A stretch of DNA of 64,000 nt from Gemmatimonadota bacterium (GTDB taxonomy: Bacteria; Gemmatimonadota; Gemmatimonadetes; Gemmatimonadales; Gemmatimonadaceae). Under the pieces are notes generated by a model. The model made no database searches. It saw nothing but the letters and a program-made list of their open reading frames with translations, and was not told where the DNA came from. The translations under genes were made by a program, and so were the position numbers. Position 1 is the stretch's first letter. Each line of letters opens with the position of its first letter. The DNA is taken from the NCBI GenBank assembly GCA_947463135.1, contig CANHTA010000001.1:108332-172331 (forward strand), in the 5' to 3' direction. Below, piece by piece: positions 37,565 to 47,090 of the stretch.

Positions 37565-39693
37565 TGGCGTTTGGCGGTGAGCGTGACCCGCAGGAGCGGA
37601 AACGACGTCCGCCCGCGCGGCCCGCCCCGCGGCTCGCGCTCGATACCCCCGTCACCTACCTGAAAGGGGTGGGGCCCGCCCGCGCCGACTTGCTGGCGCG
37701 TCTTGGGATCACGGTGGCCGGCGACCTGCTGCGTCATGTGCCGCACCGGTATGAGGACGCCAGCACGGTCACCCGTATTGCGCAGGCGGTCGTGGGGGCC
37801 GACCTCACGGTGCTCGGGCAGGTTATCGCCAAGGGCGTGCTGCCCACACGGAAAGGGTTACGGGTGTTTCAAGCGGTGGTGCAAGACGCCAGTGGGATGA
37901 TCGAAGTGGCGTGGCCTGGCCAGCCCTTCCTCGATCGTACCATCAACAAAGGCGACTGGCTGTTGTGCACGGGTCAAGTCCGCTTCTTCCATGGGCGCCG
38001 ACTCCAGCCGCGCGAGTATGTCAATCTGGGGCCGGAGGAGGAAGGCACGAACGAAGGACGCGTGCTCGCCGTGTATCCGAGTACGGAAGGGCTGTCTGTC
38101 CGGGTGCTGCGCGCCATGGTACAACAGCATCTCGATGTGCTCTTGCCGCTGGTGCAGGAAACCCTCCCACTCACCATCCTCGCGCAAGCGCATGTGCCGC
38201 CGCTGCCCGAAGCCCTTCGGCTCGTGCATCGCCCCTCGTCGGTAGCAGAAGCCGTTCGCGGCCGTGCGCGGCTGGCGTTTGAAGAGCTGCTGTGCGTGCA
38301 ACTGCTGCACCGGAAAGCCAATCAGGTGGCCCGCGAGGCACGCGGTGGCACCGCCTTCGTGAACCGGCGTGATCTCACCACCAAGCTGCGTGCCGCACTG
38401 CCCTACACGCTCACTGGCGCGCAGGTACGCGCCGTCCGGGAGATCGTCGCCGACATGGAGAGCCCGCGTCGTATGCATCGGCTGCTGCAGGGCGACGTCG
38501 GCGCGGGGAAAACCGTGGTCGCACTGTTCTCGGCGTTACTGGCGATGGAAAACGGTGCGCAGGTGGCTCTGATGGCGCCCACGGAATTGCTGGCTGAGCA
38601 ACATGCGCGCAGCATCGGCACGCTGCTGGCACCACTCGGCATCACCCCCGTGCTGCTTACGGGTCGCCTCGGTGCGAAGGAGCGTCGCGCGGCGCTGTCG
38701 CGGCTGGCGTCGCACGAACCGGTCCTCGCCATCGGCACGCACGCCCTGATTCAGGGGGACGTGGCCTTTGCCAATCTTGGACTCGCCATTATCGACGAGC
38801 AGCACCGTTTCGGTGTGGAGCAGCGCGCCTCGTTGGGGCAAAAGGGAAAGGCCCCGGACGTCCTCCTCATGAGCGCGACGCCCATTCCTCGCTCGCTCGC
38901 TCTCACGCTCTACGGCGATCTCGATGTGAGCGTGCTGGATGAGCGCCCCCCCGGTCGACAGCCCATCACGACGGTGGTGCGTCCGGAATCGGGACGCGCG
39001 AAGGTGTTGGAGTTTGCCAACGCCCAGCTCGACGCGGGCCGTCAGGTCTACGTGGTGTATCCCCTCATTGAGACCTCCGAGAAGATGGAGCTCAAGGCGG
39101 CGACGGCCATGTATGAGGAGCTGGCGGGGGGACCGTTTGCACATCGGCGCGTGGCGTTGCTGCACGGACGTTTACGCGCCGACGAGCGGGACGACATCAT
39201 GCGCAGCTTTCGCGATGGCGACCTGGATGTCCTGGTGGCCACCACGGTAATTGAAGTCGGGATCGACGTGGGCAATGCCACGGTGATGATCATTGAGCAC
39301 CCCGAGCGCTTCGGGTTGTCGCAATTGCATCAGCTGCGTGGTCGCGTGGGTCGCGGTGCCGAACAGTCGTACTGTGTACTGCTGGGTGATGTGGGTGTCG
39401 AGGCGGCCGAACGCCTGTCTCTCTTTGCCGGCACCGAGGATGGGTTTGAGATCGCGCGCGCTGACTTGCAACTGCGCGGCATGGGGGATCTGTTTGGCGC
39501 CAAACAGCATGGTCTTCCCGCCTTTCGCATTGCCGATCCCCTGCGTGACGAAGCGCTTAACGAGACCGCCCGCGTGGTGGCCGAGCGGCTGCTGCAGGAG
39601 GACCCGCAGCTGATCAGTCCGTCGCATCAGGGACTGCGGCACGTCCTTACGGTGGGATATGAGCGCGCCCTCGCCCTGTTCCGGGTCGGATAG
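37561..39693 (+). CDS. recG: ATP-dependent DNA helicase RecG
   Basis: YLKGVGPARADLLARLGI; LLQGDVGAGKTVVALFSALLAMENGAQVALMAPTELLAEQH; IDEQHRFGVEQR; LMSATPIPRSLALTLYGDLDVS. Confidence 0.96.
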   Translation: MMAFGGERDPQERKRRPPARPAPRLALDTPVTYLKGVGPARADLLARLGITVAGDLLRHVPHRYEDASTVTRIAQAVVGADLTVLGQVIAKGVLPTRKGLRVFQAVVQDASGMIEVAWPGQPFLDRTINKGDWLLCTGQVRFFHGRRLQPREYVNLGPEEEGTNEGRVLAVYPSTEGLSVRVLRAMVQQHLDVLLPLVQETLPLTILAQAHVPPLPEALRLVHRPSSVAEAVRGRARLAFEELLCVQLLHRKANQVAREARGGTAFVNRRDLTTKLRAALPYTLTGAQVRAVREIVADMESPRRMHRLLQGDVGAGKTVVALFSALLAMENGAQVALMAPTELLAEQHARSIGTLLAPLGITPVLLTGRLGAKERRAALSRLASHEPVLAIGTHALIQGDVAFANLGLAIIDEQHRFGVEQRASLGQKGKAPDVLLMSATPIPRSLALTLYGDLDVSVLDERPPGRQPITTVVRPESGRAKVLEFANAQLDAGRQVYVVYPLIETSEKMELKAATAMYEELAGGPFAHRRVALLHGRLRADERDDIMRSFRDGDLDVLVATTVIEVGIDVGNATVMIIEHPERFGLSQLHQLRGRVGRGAEQSYCVLLGDVGVEAAERLSLFAGTEDGFEIARADLQLRGMGDLFGAKQHGLPAFRIADPLRDEALNETARVVAERLLQEDPQLISPSHQGLRHVLTVGYERALALFRVG

Positions 39694-39746
39694 CCTGTGC
39701 ACAGGCCCCAGTGTAGCTTCACGGCTCTCCTTCAACTTGTCGTCCG

Positions 39747-41048
39747 ATGAACCAATCCAGCACTCGCATTGCCGACCTGAAGCATCATGCCGGCACCGTC
39801 GTGACCGTTCGCGCGTGGGTCACGCACCTCCGTTCCAAGGGAAAAGTGGCGTTCGCCGTCGTGCGTGATGGCACCGGCATTCTGCAGGCGGTCTTGGTGA
39901 AGTCGGAGGTGCCGGAGGCCTCGTGGAATGCCTTTGCGGAGCTCACGCAGGAGGCGTCGGTCGCGCTCACGGGTGAGGTCCGGGCCGACGCCCGGGCGCC
40001 CGGCGGCTATGAGATGGGCGTCCAATCGCTTGAGGTGATCGGCACGAGCCCCAACGACTATCCGATCCAGCCCAAGGAGCACGGCATCGACTTTCTGCTC
40101 GACAACCGCACCTTCTGGCTGCGCAGTCAGCGGCAGGTCGCGATTATGCGCGTGCGGCACGAGCTCGAACAGGCGGTGCACGACTTCTTCTATGCCCGCG
40201 ACTTTATCCGGTGCGACACGCCCATCCTCACCGCCGCGATCGGCGAACGGGCCGGCCTGTTCAGCACCGACTACTTCGACGAAGGCACGGCCTATCTCGC
40301 GCAGACGGGCCAGCTGTACGGCGAAGCCCTCGCCGCCGCGATGGGGAGGATCTACACCTTCGGCCCCACGTTCCGCGCCGAGAAGTCGAAGACGCGTCGT
40401 CACCTCACCGAGTTCTGGATGATCGAACCGGAAATGGCGTGGTACGATCAGGACGACAACATGGATCTACAGGAGGCGTTCGTGCGCTACCTCGTGGAGC
40501 GTGTCCTGGAGCGTCGTCAGGAAGAGCTCAAGGTGCTGGAACGGGATACCAGCAAGCTGGATTGCGTGGCCCAGCCGTTTGTGCGCCTCGATTACGGTGA
40601 CGCTGTGACGCTCGCGCAGGGGAAGGGCAGTGATATGGTGTGGGGCGATGACCTCGGTGCCCCCGATGAAGCCCTCATCGTCGACGAGTATCAGCGCCCG
40701 GTGTTCGTGGTGAACTATCCGAAGGAAGCGAAGGCGTTCTACATGAAGGAGAATCCCCTCGATCCGCGCACCGTGCGCTGTGCCGATCTGCTCGCGCCCG
40801 AAGGGCGCGGTGAGATCATCGGCGGCTCGCAACGTGAAGACGACTACGACAAGATCCTCGCACGCCTCACGCACGAGGGCCTCCCGGTTGAGGCCTACGG
40901 CTGGTACCTCGACCTCCGCAAATACGGCACGTTCACGCACTCGGGCTTCGGCCTCGGACTCGAGCGCACCATCGCCTGGATCTGCGGCATTGAGCATATC
41001 CGCGAAGTCATTCCATTCCCGCGGATGATGGGAAGGTTGGCGCCGTAA
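39747..41048 (+). CDS. asnS: Asparaginyl-tRNA synthetase
   Basis: Class II aaRS: TVRAWVTHLRSKGKVAFAVVRDGTGILQAV; FGPTFRAEKSKTRRHLTEFWMIEPEMAW; GFGLGLERTIAWICGIEHIREVIPFPRM. Confidence 0.93.
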   Translation: MNQSSTRIADLKHHAGTVVTVRAWVTHLRSKGKVAFAVVRDGTGILQAVLVKSEVPEASWNAFAELTQEASVALTGEVRADARAPGGYEMGVQSLEVIGTSPNDYPIQPKEHGIDFLLDNRTFWLRSQRQVAIMRVRHELEQAVHDFFYARDFIRCDTPILTAAIGERAGLFSTDYFDEGTAYLAQTGQLYGEALAAAMGRIYTFGPTFRAEKSKTRRHLTEFWMIEPEMAWYDQDDNMDLQEAFVRYLVERVLERRQEELKVLERDTSKLDCVAQPFVRLDYGDAVTLAQGKGSDMVWGDDLGAPDEALIVDEYQRPVFVVNYPKEAKAFYMKENPLDPRTVRCADLLAPEGRGEIIGGSQREDDYDKILARLTHEGLPVEAYGWYLDLRKYGTFTHSGFGLGLERTIAWICGIEHIREVIPFPRMMGRLAP

Positions 41049-41054
41049 CGGCGA

Positions 41055-41119
41055 AGTAGGGAGTAAGAAGTAGGGGGTAGGGAGTCGAACTCCGTACCCC
41101 CTACTTCTTACCCCTTACT
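41055..41119. repeat. Long inverted repeat / candidate bidirectional terminator (GTAGGGAGTA family, copy 2)
   Basis: 31-nt arms AGTAGGGAGTAAGAAGTAGGGGGTAGGGAGT / ACTCCGTACCCCCTACTTCTTACCCCTTACT with 3-nt loop and 3 mismatches, between convergent asnS and mazG. Confidence 0.8.
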
Positions 41120-41881
41120 CTGCTGTTGTCGTTCCGTCGCTTTGACCTGATCCCAGTACCGGTCCTGCTCCTCCAGCGACAGCGCGGTCAACTCCACCCC
41201 ATCCGCCGCCGCCAGCGCCTCCATGGCCGCGTAGCGCCGCACGAACTTGGCATTCGTCCGATCCAGCGCCAGCGCACCGTGCACGCCCGTCTTTCGCGCC
41301 AGATTCACTACCGCAAACAGCAAGTCACCCAGCTCCGCCTCGAACGCGTCCTGATCGGCCACCGCTCCCTCCGCGTTGACGTGGACCGCCAGTTCGTCAA
41401 TCTCCTCTCGCACCTTCGCCAGCGGCCCCAGCGCGTTGGGCCAGTCAAATCCGACGCCGGCGGCACGGTCCTGCAGCCGATGCGCGCGGTGCAGCGACGG
41501 GAGCCCCGACGGCAGGCCATCTTCCAGCGTGCTGCGCCTGGCCTTCTCCGCCTTCATCGACTCCCAGCTGCGCTTGATCCCGTCGCCGTACAGGTGCGGG
41601 TGCCGGGCGTGCATCTTCGCCACCAGCGCACCGGCCACGTCCTGCATCGTGAACGCGCCGCGCTCCTCGGCCACCACCGCGTGAAAAAGCACCTGCAGGA
41701 ACAGATCGCCCAACTCGTCGCGCATCGTCGCGTCGTCACCGCTGGCGATGGCGTCGTCGACCTCGTGCGCCTCCTCGATCAGATACGGGCGGAGCGAGCT
41801 GTGCGTCTGCGCGCGGTCCCACTCGCAGCGAGCCCGCAGATCACGCATGAGGGCCAGCGCGTCGTCCATTGTCCGTTGCAT
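41108..41881 (-). CDS. mazG: Nucleoside triphosphate pyrophosphohydrolase MazG
   Basis: LMRDLRARCEWDRAQTHSSLRPYLIEEAHEVDDAI...ELGDLFLQVLFHAVVAEERGAF...ELGDLLFAVVNLARK. Confidence 0.93.
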   Translation of the reverse strand: MQRTMDDALALMRDLRARCEWDRAQTHSSLRPYLIEEAHEVDDAIASGDDATMRDELGDLFLQVLFHAVVAEERGAFTMQDVAGALVAKMHARHPHLYGDGIKRSWESMKAEKARRSTLEDGLPSGLPSLHRAHRLQDRAAGVGFDWPNALGPLAKVREEIDELAVHVNAEGAVADQDAFEAELGDLLFAVVNLARKTGVHGALALDRTNAKFVRRYAAMEALAAADGVELTALSLEEQDRYWDQVKATERQQQSKG

Positions 41882-41914
41882 CGACTTCTCCGTACGTCGT
41901 TGGCTGCTTAGGAT

Positions 41915-43063
41915 GTGCGAGTGACCGCGTCAATATATCCCCCTGCCGATCGCGCTTGGCTCGACGTCGATCTCGACGCCCTGCGCCACAATGTGCGCCA
42001 GCTGCGCGCCCACGCCGGCGTGCCGCTGGTGGTGATGGTGAAAGCCGATGCGTACGGCGTTGGCGCCGTCACGGTCAGTCGAGCCCTCGGCGTGCCCTTC
42101 GATGGGTCGCCTGCTACCGCGGAGGCCCCGTGGGGGCTTGGCATTGCCACCCTCGACGAGGCGGCGGCCCTGCGCGACGCGGGGTGCCGAGCGCGCATCC
42201 TGTGCCTCACCCCCATCCTCCCCACGGAACTCGCCCGGGCCTTGCTGCTGGGTGTTCGCCCCGCGCTGCACCGGGCGGCCGACATCGCCGCCTGGGCGGC
42301 GCTCGGGCAGCCGCACGGCGGTCGCCCGTATCACCTGGCCATCGATACGGGTATGGCGCGCGCCGGTGTGCGTTGGGACCAGACGGATACCCTGCGCGAG
42401 TCGGTGCGCGCGCACCCGCCGGAAGGGGTGTTTACGCACTTTCACTCCGCCGACGACGATCTTGATTCGCGCGACGAGCAGGACGCTCGCTTCGTTGATG
42501 CCTTGCTCGCACTCGGTGACGCCCTGCCGGCCGCCATTCTCCGGCACAGCGACAACAGCGCCGGCATTGCCAGCCGCACGCGCCAATCGCCCGGCGCCCT
42601 CGCCCGACCGGGTATCGCCGTCTACGGCGGGATGTTCAGCATACCGCTGGGGCTGCAGCAGGTGGTGCACCTCCGGGCTCGCGTCGTTGATCTTCGTGAG
42701 GTGGCCATCGGCGAGACGGTGAGCTACGGCGCCACTTGGACCGCCGCGCGCCCCTCGCGTATTGCGACCATCTCAGCCGGTTATGGCGATGGATACCGGC
42801 GGCACTTGTCGAATCGCGGCGAGGTGCTGCTCGGGGGGCTACATTGTCCTGTTGTGGGGCGGGTGACGATGGACATGGTCATGGTGGACGTCACCAACGT
42901 ACCCTGTGCCATTGGGGATGTCGCAACGCTCCTCGGCACTGATGGCACGGCCACGCTCAGTACGGAGCACGTGGCCGAGGTCGCCGGGCTCTCACCGTAT
43001 GAACTTCTGGTCGGACTCGCGTTGCGCGTCCCCTCCCGTGCTATCTCCTCGAGCCCCGAATGA
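41915..43063 (+). CDS. alr: Alanine racemase
   Basis: AWLDVDLDALRHNVRQLRAHAGVPLVVMVKADAYGVGAVTVSRAL; MARAGVRWD; VSYGATWTAARPSRIATISAGYGDGYRRHLSNRG. Start 41915 or 41921. Confidence 0.93.
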   Translation: MRVTASIYPPADRAWLDVDLDALRHNVRQLRAHAGVPLVVMVKADAYGVGAVTVSRALGVPFDGSPATAEAPWGLGIATLDEAAALRDAGCRARILCLTPILPTELARALLLGVRPALHRAADIAAWAALGQPHGGRPYHLAIDTGMARAGVRWDQTDTLRESVRAHPPEGVFTHFHSADDDLDSRDEQDARFVDALLALGDALPAAILRHSDNSAGIASRTRQSPGALARPGIAVYGGMFSIPLGLQQVVHLRARVVDLREVAIGETVSYGATWTAARPSRIATISAGYGDGYRRHLSNRGEVLLGGLHCPVVGRVTMDMVMVDVTNVPCAIGDVATLLGTDGTATLSTEHVAEVAGLSPYELLVGLALRVPSRAISSSPE

Positions 43064-44244
43064 CCACCCTCCAAGCCAACCGCCGCGCCGTGATGTTGGT
43101 GCTCGATGGGGTGGGGTGCGGCGAAGCGCCCGATGCGGCCGCATACGGGGACGTTGGTAGCCACACCATTGGGAACGTCGCGCGGGCGGTCGGTGGCCTT
43201 ACCTTGCCAAACATGGCGCGTCTGGGGCTCGGCCATGTCGCCGATATTCCGGGGGTGGTGGCCGTGCCCCATCCCATTGGCGGATGGGGTACCCTGACCC
43301 CTCGCTCCGCGGGCAAGGACTCAACCACCGGGCACTGGGAGCTGGCAGGAGTACAACTCGCCACGCCGTTCCCAACCTACCCGCAGGGGTTTCCCGCCAG
43401 CGTGATCCAGGCGTTCGCCCAGGCCACCGGTCGACCGGTCCTCGCCAACTGTGTGGCCAGCGGCACCGCCGTCATCGCGGAGTACGCAGAGCAGGCCCGG
43501 ACCACGGGGGCTTGGATCGTCTATACCTCGGCGGATTCGGTCTTTCAGGTGGCGGCACACGAGGCCTGGATCCCGCTGCACGAGCTGTATCGGGCATGCG
43601 AGATCGCGCGCGAGCTGTTGGTGGCGCCGCACAATGTGTCGCGGGTGATTGCACGCCCGTTTGTCGGATCATCGGGGGCGTGGCAGCGCACCGCGAACCG
43701 GCGCGATTACTCCCTTCAGCCCCCTGGCGTCACGCTGCTCGACGCCCTCGCCGCAGCGGGGATTCCGCGGTCTGGGCTTGGCAAGGTGGACGATTTGTTC
43801 GCCGGTCGGGCCATCACCGCCCGGCATACCACGGACAACGCGGACGGGATCACCGCTGTCCTGGAATGGCTGAATTCGGCCCCTCGTGGGTTCTGCTTTG
43901 CGAATCTGGTAGATTTCGATCAGCTCTTCGGCCATCGGAACGATGTCCGTGGTTTTCAGGGGGCGCTCGAAGCATTCGATCGCGCCTTGCCCAGCCTGTT
44001 GGCTGCACTTCAGGAGGACGACCTGCTCTTCATTACGGCCGATCACGGCAACGATCCTACCACGCCCTCTACCGATCACGCGCGCGAGTGTGTGCCGTTG
44101 TTGGTGGCTGGCGCGCGGGTGCGCGGTGGTGGCGTTGGGGTGCGGGACACGTTCGCCGACGTGGGGGCCACCGTGGCCGAGTGGTTCGGGCTGTCGTGGC
44201 GCGGTGGCGGTGCGTCGTTTCTGCCAGCCCTGTTGCACGCATGA
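43060..44244 (+). CDS. deoB: Phosphopentomutase
   Basis: RRAVMLVLDGVGCGEAPDAAAYGDVGSHTIGNVA; GKDSTTGHWELAG; FITADHGNDPTTPSTDHARECVPLLV. Confidence 0.94.
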   Translation: MTTLQANRRAVMLVLDGVGCGEAPDAAAYGDVGSHTIGNVARAVGGLTLPNMARLGLGHVADIPGVVAVPHPIGGWGTLTPRSAGKDSTTGHWELAGVQLATPFPTYPQGFPASVIQAFAQATGRPVLANCVASGTAVIAEYAEQARTTGAWIVYTSADSVFQVAAHEAWIPLHELYRACEIARELLVAPHNVSRVIARPFVGSSGAWQRTANRRDYSLQPPGVTLLDALAAAGIPRSGLGKVDDLFAGRAITARHTTDNADGITAVLEWLNSAPRGFCFANLVDFDQLFGHRNDVRGFQGALEAFDRALPSLLAALQEDDLLFITADHGNDPTTPSTDHARECVPLLVAGARVRGGGVGVRDTFADVGATVAEWFGLSWRGGGASFLPALLHA

Positions 44245-44639
44245 CCATCGCGCATCTGCGCACCGCGGCCGACGCGGCGCGGGCCCACGCGTGGTGCCCA
44301 TACTCGCAGTACCCGGTCGGAGCCGCACTGGAAACCGATACCGGGCGCGTGTACGTGGGGTGCAATGTGGAAAATGCGTCATATCCGGCGGGGACCTGTG
44401 CCGAGCGCGTTGCGCTTGGCGCGGCGATCGCCGACGGCGCGCGCCGTTTTGTTCGGATCGTGATCACCACGGCGGCGTCAGCACCGACGCCGCCGTGTGG
44501 AATTTGCCGACAGGCGCTGGTGGAGTTCGCCCCAGCGCTCGAAATTGTCGCCGTGACGCCCGAAGGGCGTACGGCGCGCTGGTCGCTGGCGGATCTGTTG
44601 CCCGCGCCATTCACGCCTGCTTCGCTCGAGAATGCCTGA
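44241..44639 (+). CDS. cdd: Cytidine deaminase
   Basis: ATG 44241: AWCPYSQYPVGAALETDTGRVYVGCNVENASYPAGTCAERVALGAAIADG...PPCGICRQALVEF. Confidence 0.93.
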   Translation: MTIAHLRTAADAARAHAWCPYSQYPVGAALETDTGRVYVGCNVENASYPAGTCAERVALGAAIADGARRFVRIVITTAASAPTPPCGICRQALVEFAPALEIVAVTPEGRTARWSLADLLPAPFTPASLENA

Positions 44640-45927
44640 GCGCCATCGATTTGCCCCCTGGCCGCGCGCGCGCGGCCTTCTGGTCCTGTGCGGACTTGCG
44701 GTTGCGGCCGTCACAGCCGCCGCTTGCACCGAGTCCCTCGACGGCGGCGCGGCCTGCCCGTCTTTGTGTCCGTCGAAGGCGGAGTCCTTCCGCGACACGA
44801 TTGTCGATGCGGTGGTCCTCGACAGTTCGCTCGGCGGTTATCCAACGCTTGGGCTGTCGCCCTTTATCCTCATTGCGAACCGTCCCGATACGGTGGTCAC
44901 CAACGCCATCATTCGGTTTGATGTGCTTCCCACCGTGTTCAGCCCGAACAAGGGGGCCACGGTGGATTCCATCACCGCGGTCGACTCGGTTTTCCTGCGT
45001 TTTCCGCTGGACAGCAGCGGTCGCCGTGGCACCACACCCGTGACGCTCGAGGTGTACGATGTGGACACCACGGCGTCCGACACGGTGACGGCGGTCGTAC
45101 GATCGCTGTTCCGCCCGGATCGTCGGATTGGCTCGTTGGTCGTCACACCATCGGCAATTGGCGACTCGCTTCGGATCCCCTTCTCGAAATCGGTGTTGGC
45201 GGCCAAAATCGCAGCGAAGGGGCGCCTGCGGTTAGGGGTGCGGATGCGCGGGGGATCGGGGCAGCTCCGCACGGTGGCGTTTGTCGCCGGCGCGGGTGCG
45301 CCCACCGTGGTCTTTGACCCCAGCACCGACACCACGTACGCACCGCAACAGATTTCGCCCAGTACCACCGTGCCCAATGCCACCGCTGACGTGGAACTGG
45401 CCTATACGGTGTACATGATCAGCGATCTGGCCTCGCCACCCCCGGGGGCGGGTACGCTGCTCGTGGGGGGATTCCCGGCGTATCGCTCGTATCTGCGCTT
45501 TAACGTCCCGGCGCGCATCACCGACTCCAGCACCATTGTGCGCGCCGAAGTGTTACTCACCCAGCAGGCCTCCACCTTCGGCAACGCGGCGGAGTCTGTG
45601 GGGCTGTTTGCCCTCGTGCCCACCACCACGAATCTGGTCACCGACCTGCGCCGTATCCTGGATCTCGCCGCCGCCGGCTCGTTCGCTGGTGTCGATTCGT
45701 CGGCGTTGGTCCCGTCATCGGCTGGCGTGCGGGCGGTTAACGTGCTCGCCCTCGCCCGCACGTGGCGTACGTTGCCCCCCGATGTTCCGCGCGCGATCGC
45801 CTTCAAAATCGGTCTCGAAGGTTCGCAGCCGTCGGAATTGCGCTTTTACTCCAGCGAAGCGCCAGCGGCGCTCCGCCCACGTTTGCGTATCACTTATCTC
45901 CCCCGTTCGGAGTTTGCCCTTCCGTGA
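44632..45927 (+). CDS. Predicted lipoprotein of unknown function
   Basis: Signal/lipobox LLVLCGLAVAAVTAAACTESLDGG; beta-rich remainder. Confidence 0.6.
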   Translation: MPERHRFAPWPRARGLLVLCGLAVAAVTAAACTESLDGGAACPSLCPSKAESFRDTIVDAVVLDSSLGGYPTLGLSPFILIANRPDTVVTNAIIRFDVLPTVFSPNKGATVDSITAVDSVFLRFPLDSSGRRGTTPVTLEVYDVDTTASDTVTAVVRSLFRPDRRIGSLVVTPSAIGDSLRIPFSKSVLAAKIAAKGRLRLGVRMRGGSGQLRTVAFVAGAGAPTVVFDPSTDTTYAPQQISPSTTVPNATADVELAYTVYMISDLASPPPGAGTLLVGGFPAYRSYLRFNVPARITDSSTIVRAEVLLTQQASTFGNAAESVGLFALVPTTTNLVTDLRRILDLAAAGSFAGVDSSALVPSSAGVRAVNVLALARTWRTLPPDVPRAIAFKIGLEGSQPSELRFYSSEAPAALRPRLRITYLPRSEFALP

Positions 45928-47087
45928 TCCGCCACACACTCCGAGCGTTTGTTTTTTCCGCGACCCGAGTGGTGGCGGCGACCTCCGTTCTGGCCTCCGT
46001 CGCCGGTGCGCAGGGCGCGATTGCGAATCAGGGTTTCGGTTATCCCGTAGGCGGCGGCAGTGTCCGGACGAATGGCACGGGCGGTGCCTTCGCGGAATTC
46101 GACGCGCTCACGCCCACCAACCCGGCGGCGCTCGGTGGCGTCGCACGCCCCGTGGTGACTGCGCAGGCGGAGCCGGAATTACGGACGCTTTCCATTAATG
46201 GTGTGAGCGAGAAGAGCCGGCTGCAGCGCGTTCCACTGCTCATGCTGATTTTTCCGGCGAGCCACGGTGTGGCGGTTGGCATCAGCGCCACCACCTTCCT
46301 CGATCGGACCTTCTCCACCGCCACCACGGGGAGCGCGCAGGTCAACGGCCTAAGCATCCCCACCACCGACCAAATCGAAGTGCGCGGGGCCATCAACGAC
46401 CTCCGCGCCGGTGTCGGCTGGCAGCTGTCGTCGCGTTTCCGCGTTGGGGCGGCGGGGCATCTCTACACCGGGGAACACCGGGCCACCCGTGAACGCACCT
46501 TTGCTGACACGCTCAAGTTCGGGAGCGTGCTCGACTCATCACGCGTGACCTACTACGGCACCGCGTTGTCCGTGGGGGGCGAAGCCACGCTCGGTAAGGG
46601 ATTCACGGCGCTCGCGTCGTACCGTCGTGGCAACGAGATCAATGCCCGCGTTCGCGACACCATTGTGTCGAGGGCCACGGCCCCGGCTCGCACTGGGTTC
46701 GCGCTACGCTTCGATGGGATCGTCGGTTCTGTCTTCGCGGTTGGGTTTGAGCACATTGGCTGGTCTCAAATGGCGGCCTTGGGCTCAACGGCCGCGACGT
46801 CGCGCGATGCCATGAACTGGCACGCCGGTGCGGAGGTCGCCGGTCCCCGGTTCCGCGGTTTTCCGACGCTCCTTCGCGGAGGAATGGCGCGGAACGAGTT
46901 ACCCTTTGTTCTGCCTGGCCAAACGGCGAGGGAAAATCGTCTGTCCGCCGGGATTGGGCTGCCGGTTGCCGGGGAGGATGCCGTCATCGACCTCTCCGTT
47001 CAGCGCGCGACACGCTCGATGTCAGCGTCGAGCACGAAGGAATCGGCGTGGCTGCTCGGGATTGGCGTCCAAATCCGTCCGCGCTAA
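45924..47087 (+). CDS. Predicted outer-membrane beta-barrel protein
   Basis: GTG 45924 overlaps upstream stop; signal-like VVAATSVLASVAGAQG; alternating aromatic/polar barrel-like segments (GKGFTALASYRRGNEINARV). Confidence 0.5.
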   Translation: MIRHTLRAFVFSATRVVAATSVLASVAGAQGAIANQGFGYPVGGGSVRTNGTGGAFAEFDALTPTNPAALGGVARPVVTAQAEPELRTLSINGVSEKSRLQRVPLLMLIFPASHGVAVGISATTFLDRTFSTATTGSAQVNGLSIPTTDQIEVRGAINDLRAGVGWQLSSRFRVGAAGHLYTGEHRATRERTFADTLKFGSVLDSSRVTYYGTALSVGGEATLGKGFTALASYRRGNEINARVRDTIVSRATAPARTGFALRFDGIVGSVFAVGFEHIGWSQMAALGSTAATSRDAMNWHAGAEVAGPRFRGFPTLLRGGMARNELPFVLPGQTARENRLSAGIGLPVAGEDAVIDLSVQRATRSMSASSTKESAWLLGIGVQIRPR

Positions 47088-47090
47088 TCC

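Noticed and set aside
43284-44240. 5' part of ORF 43284..44639 overlapping deoB
   Set aside because: Out-of-frame translation of deoB; only the part from ATG 44241 is cytidine deaminase.
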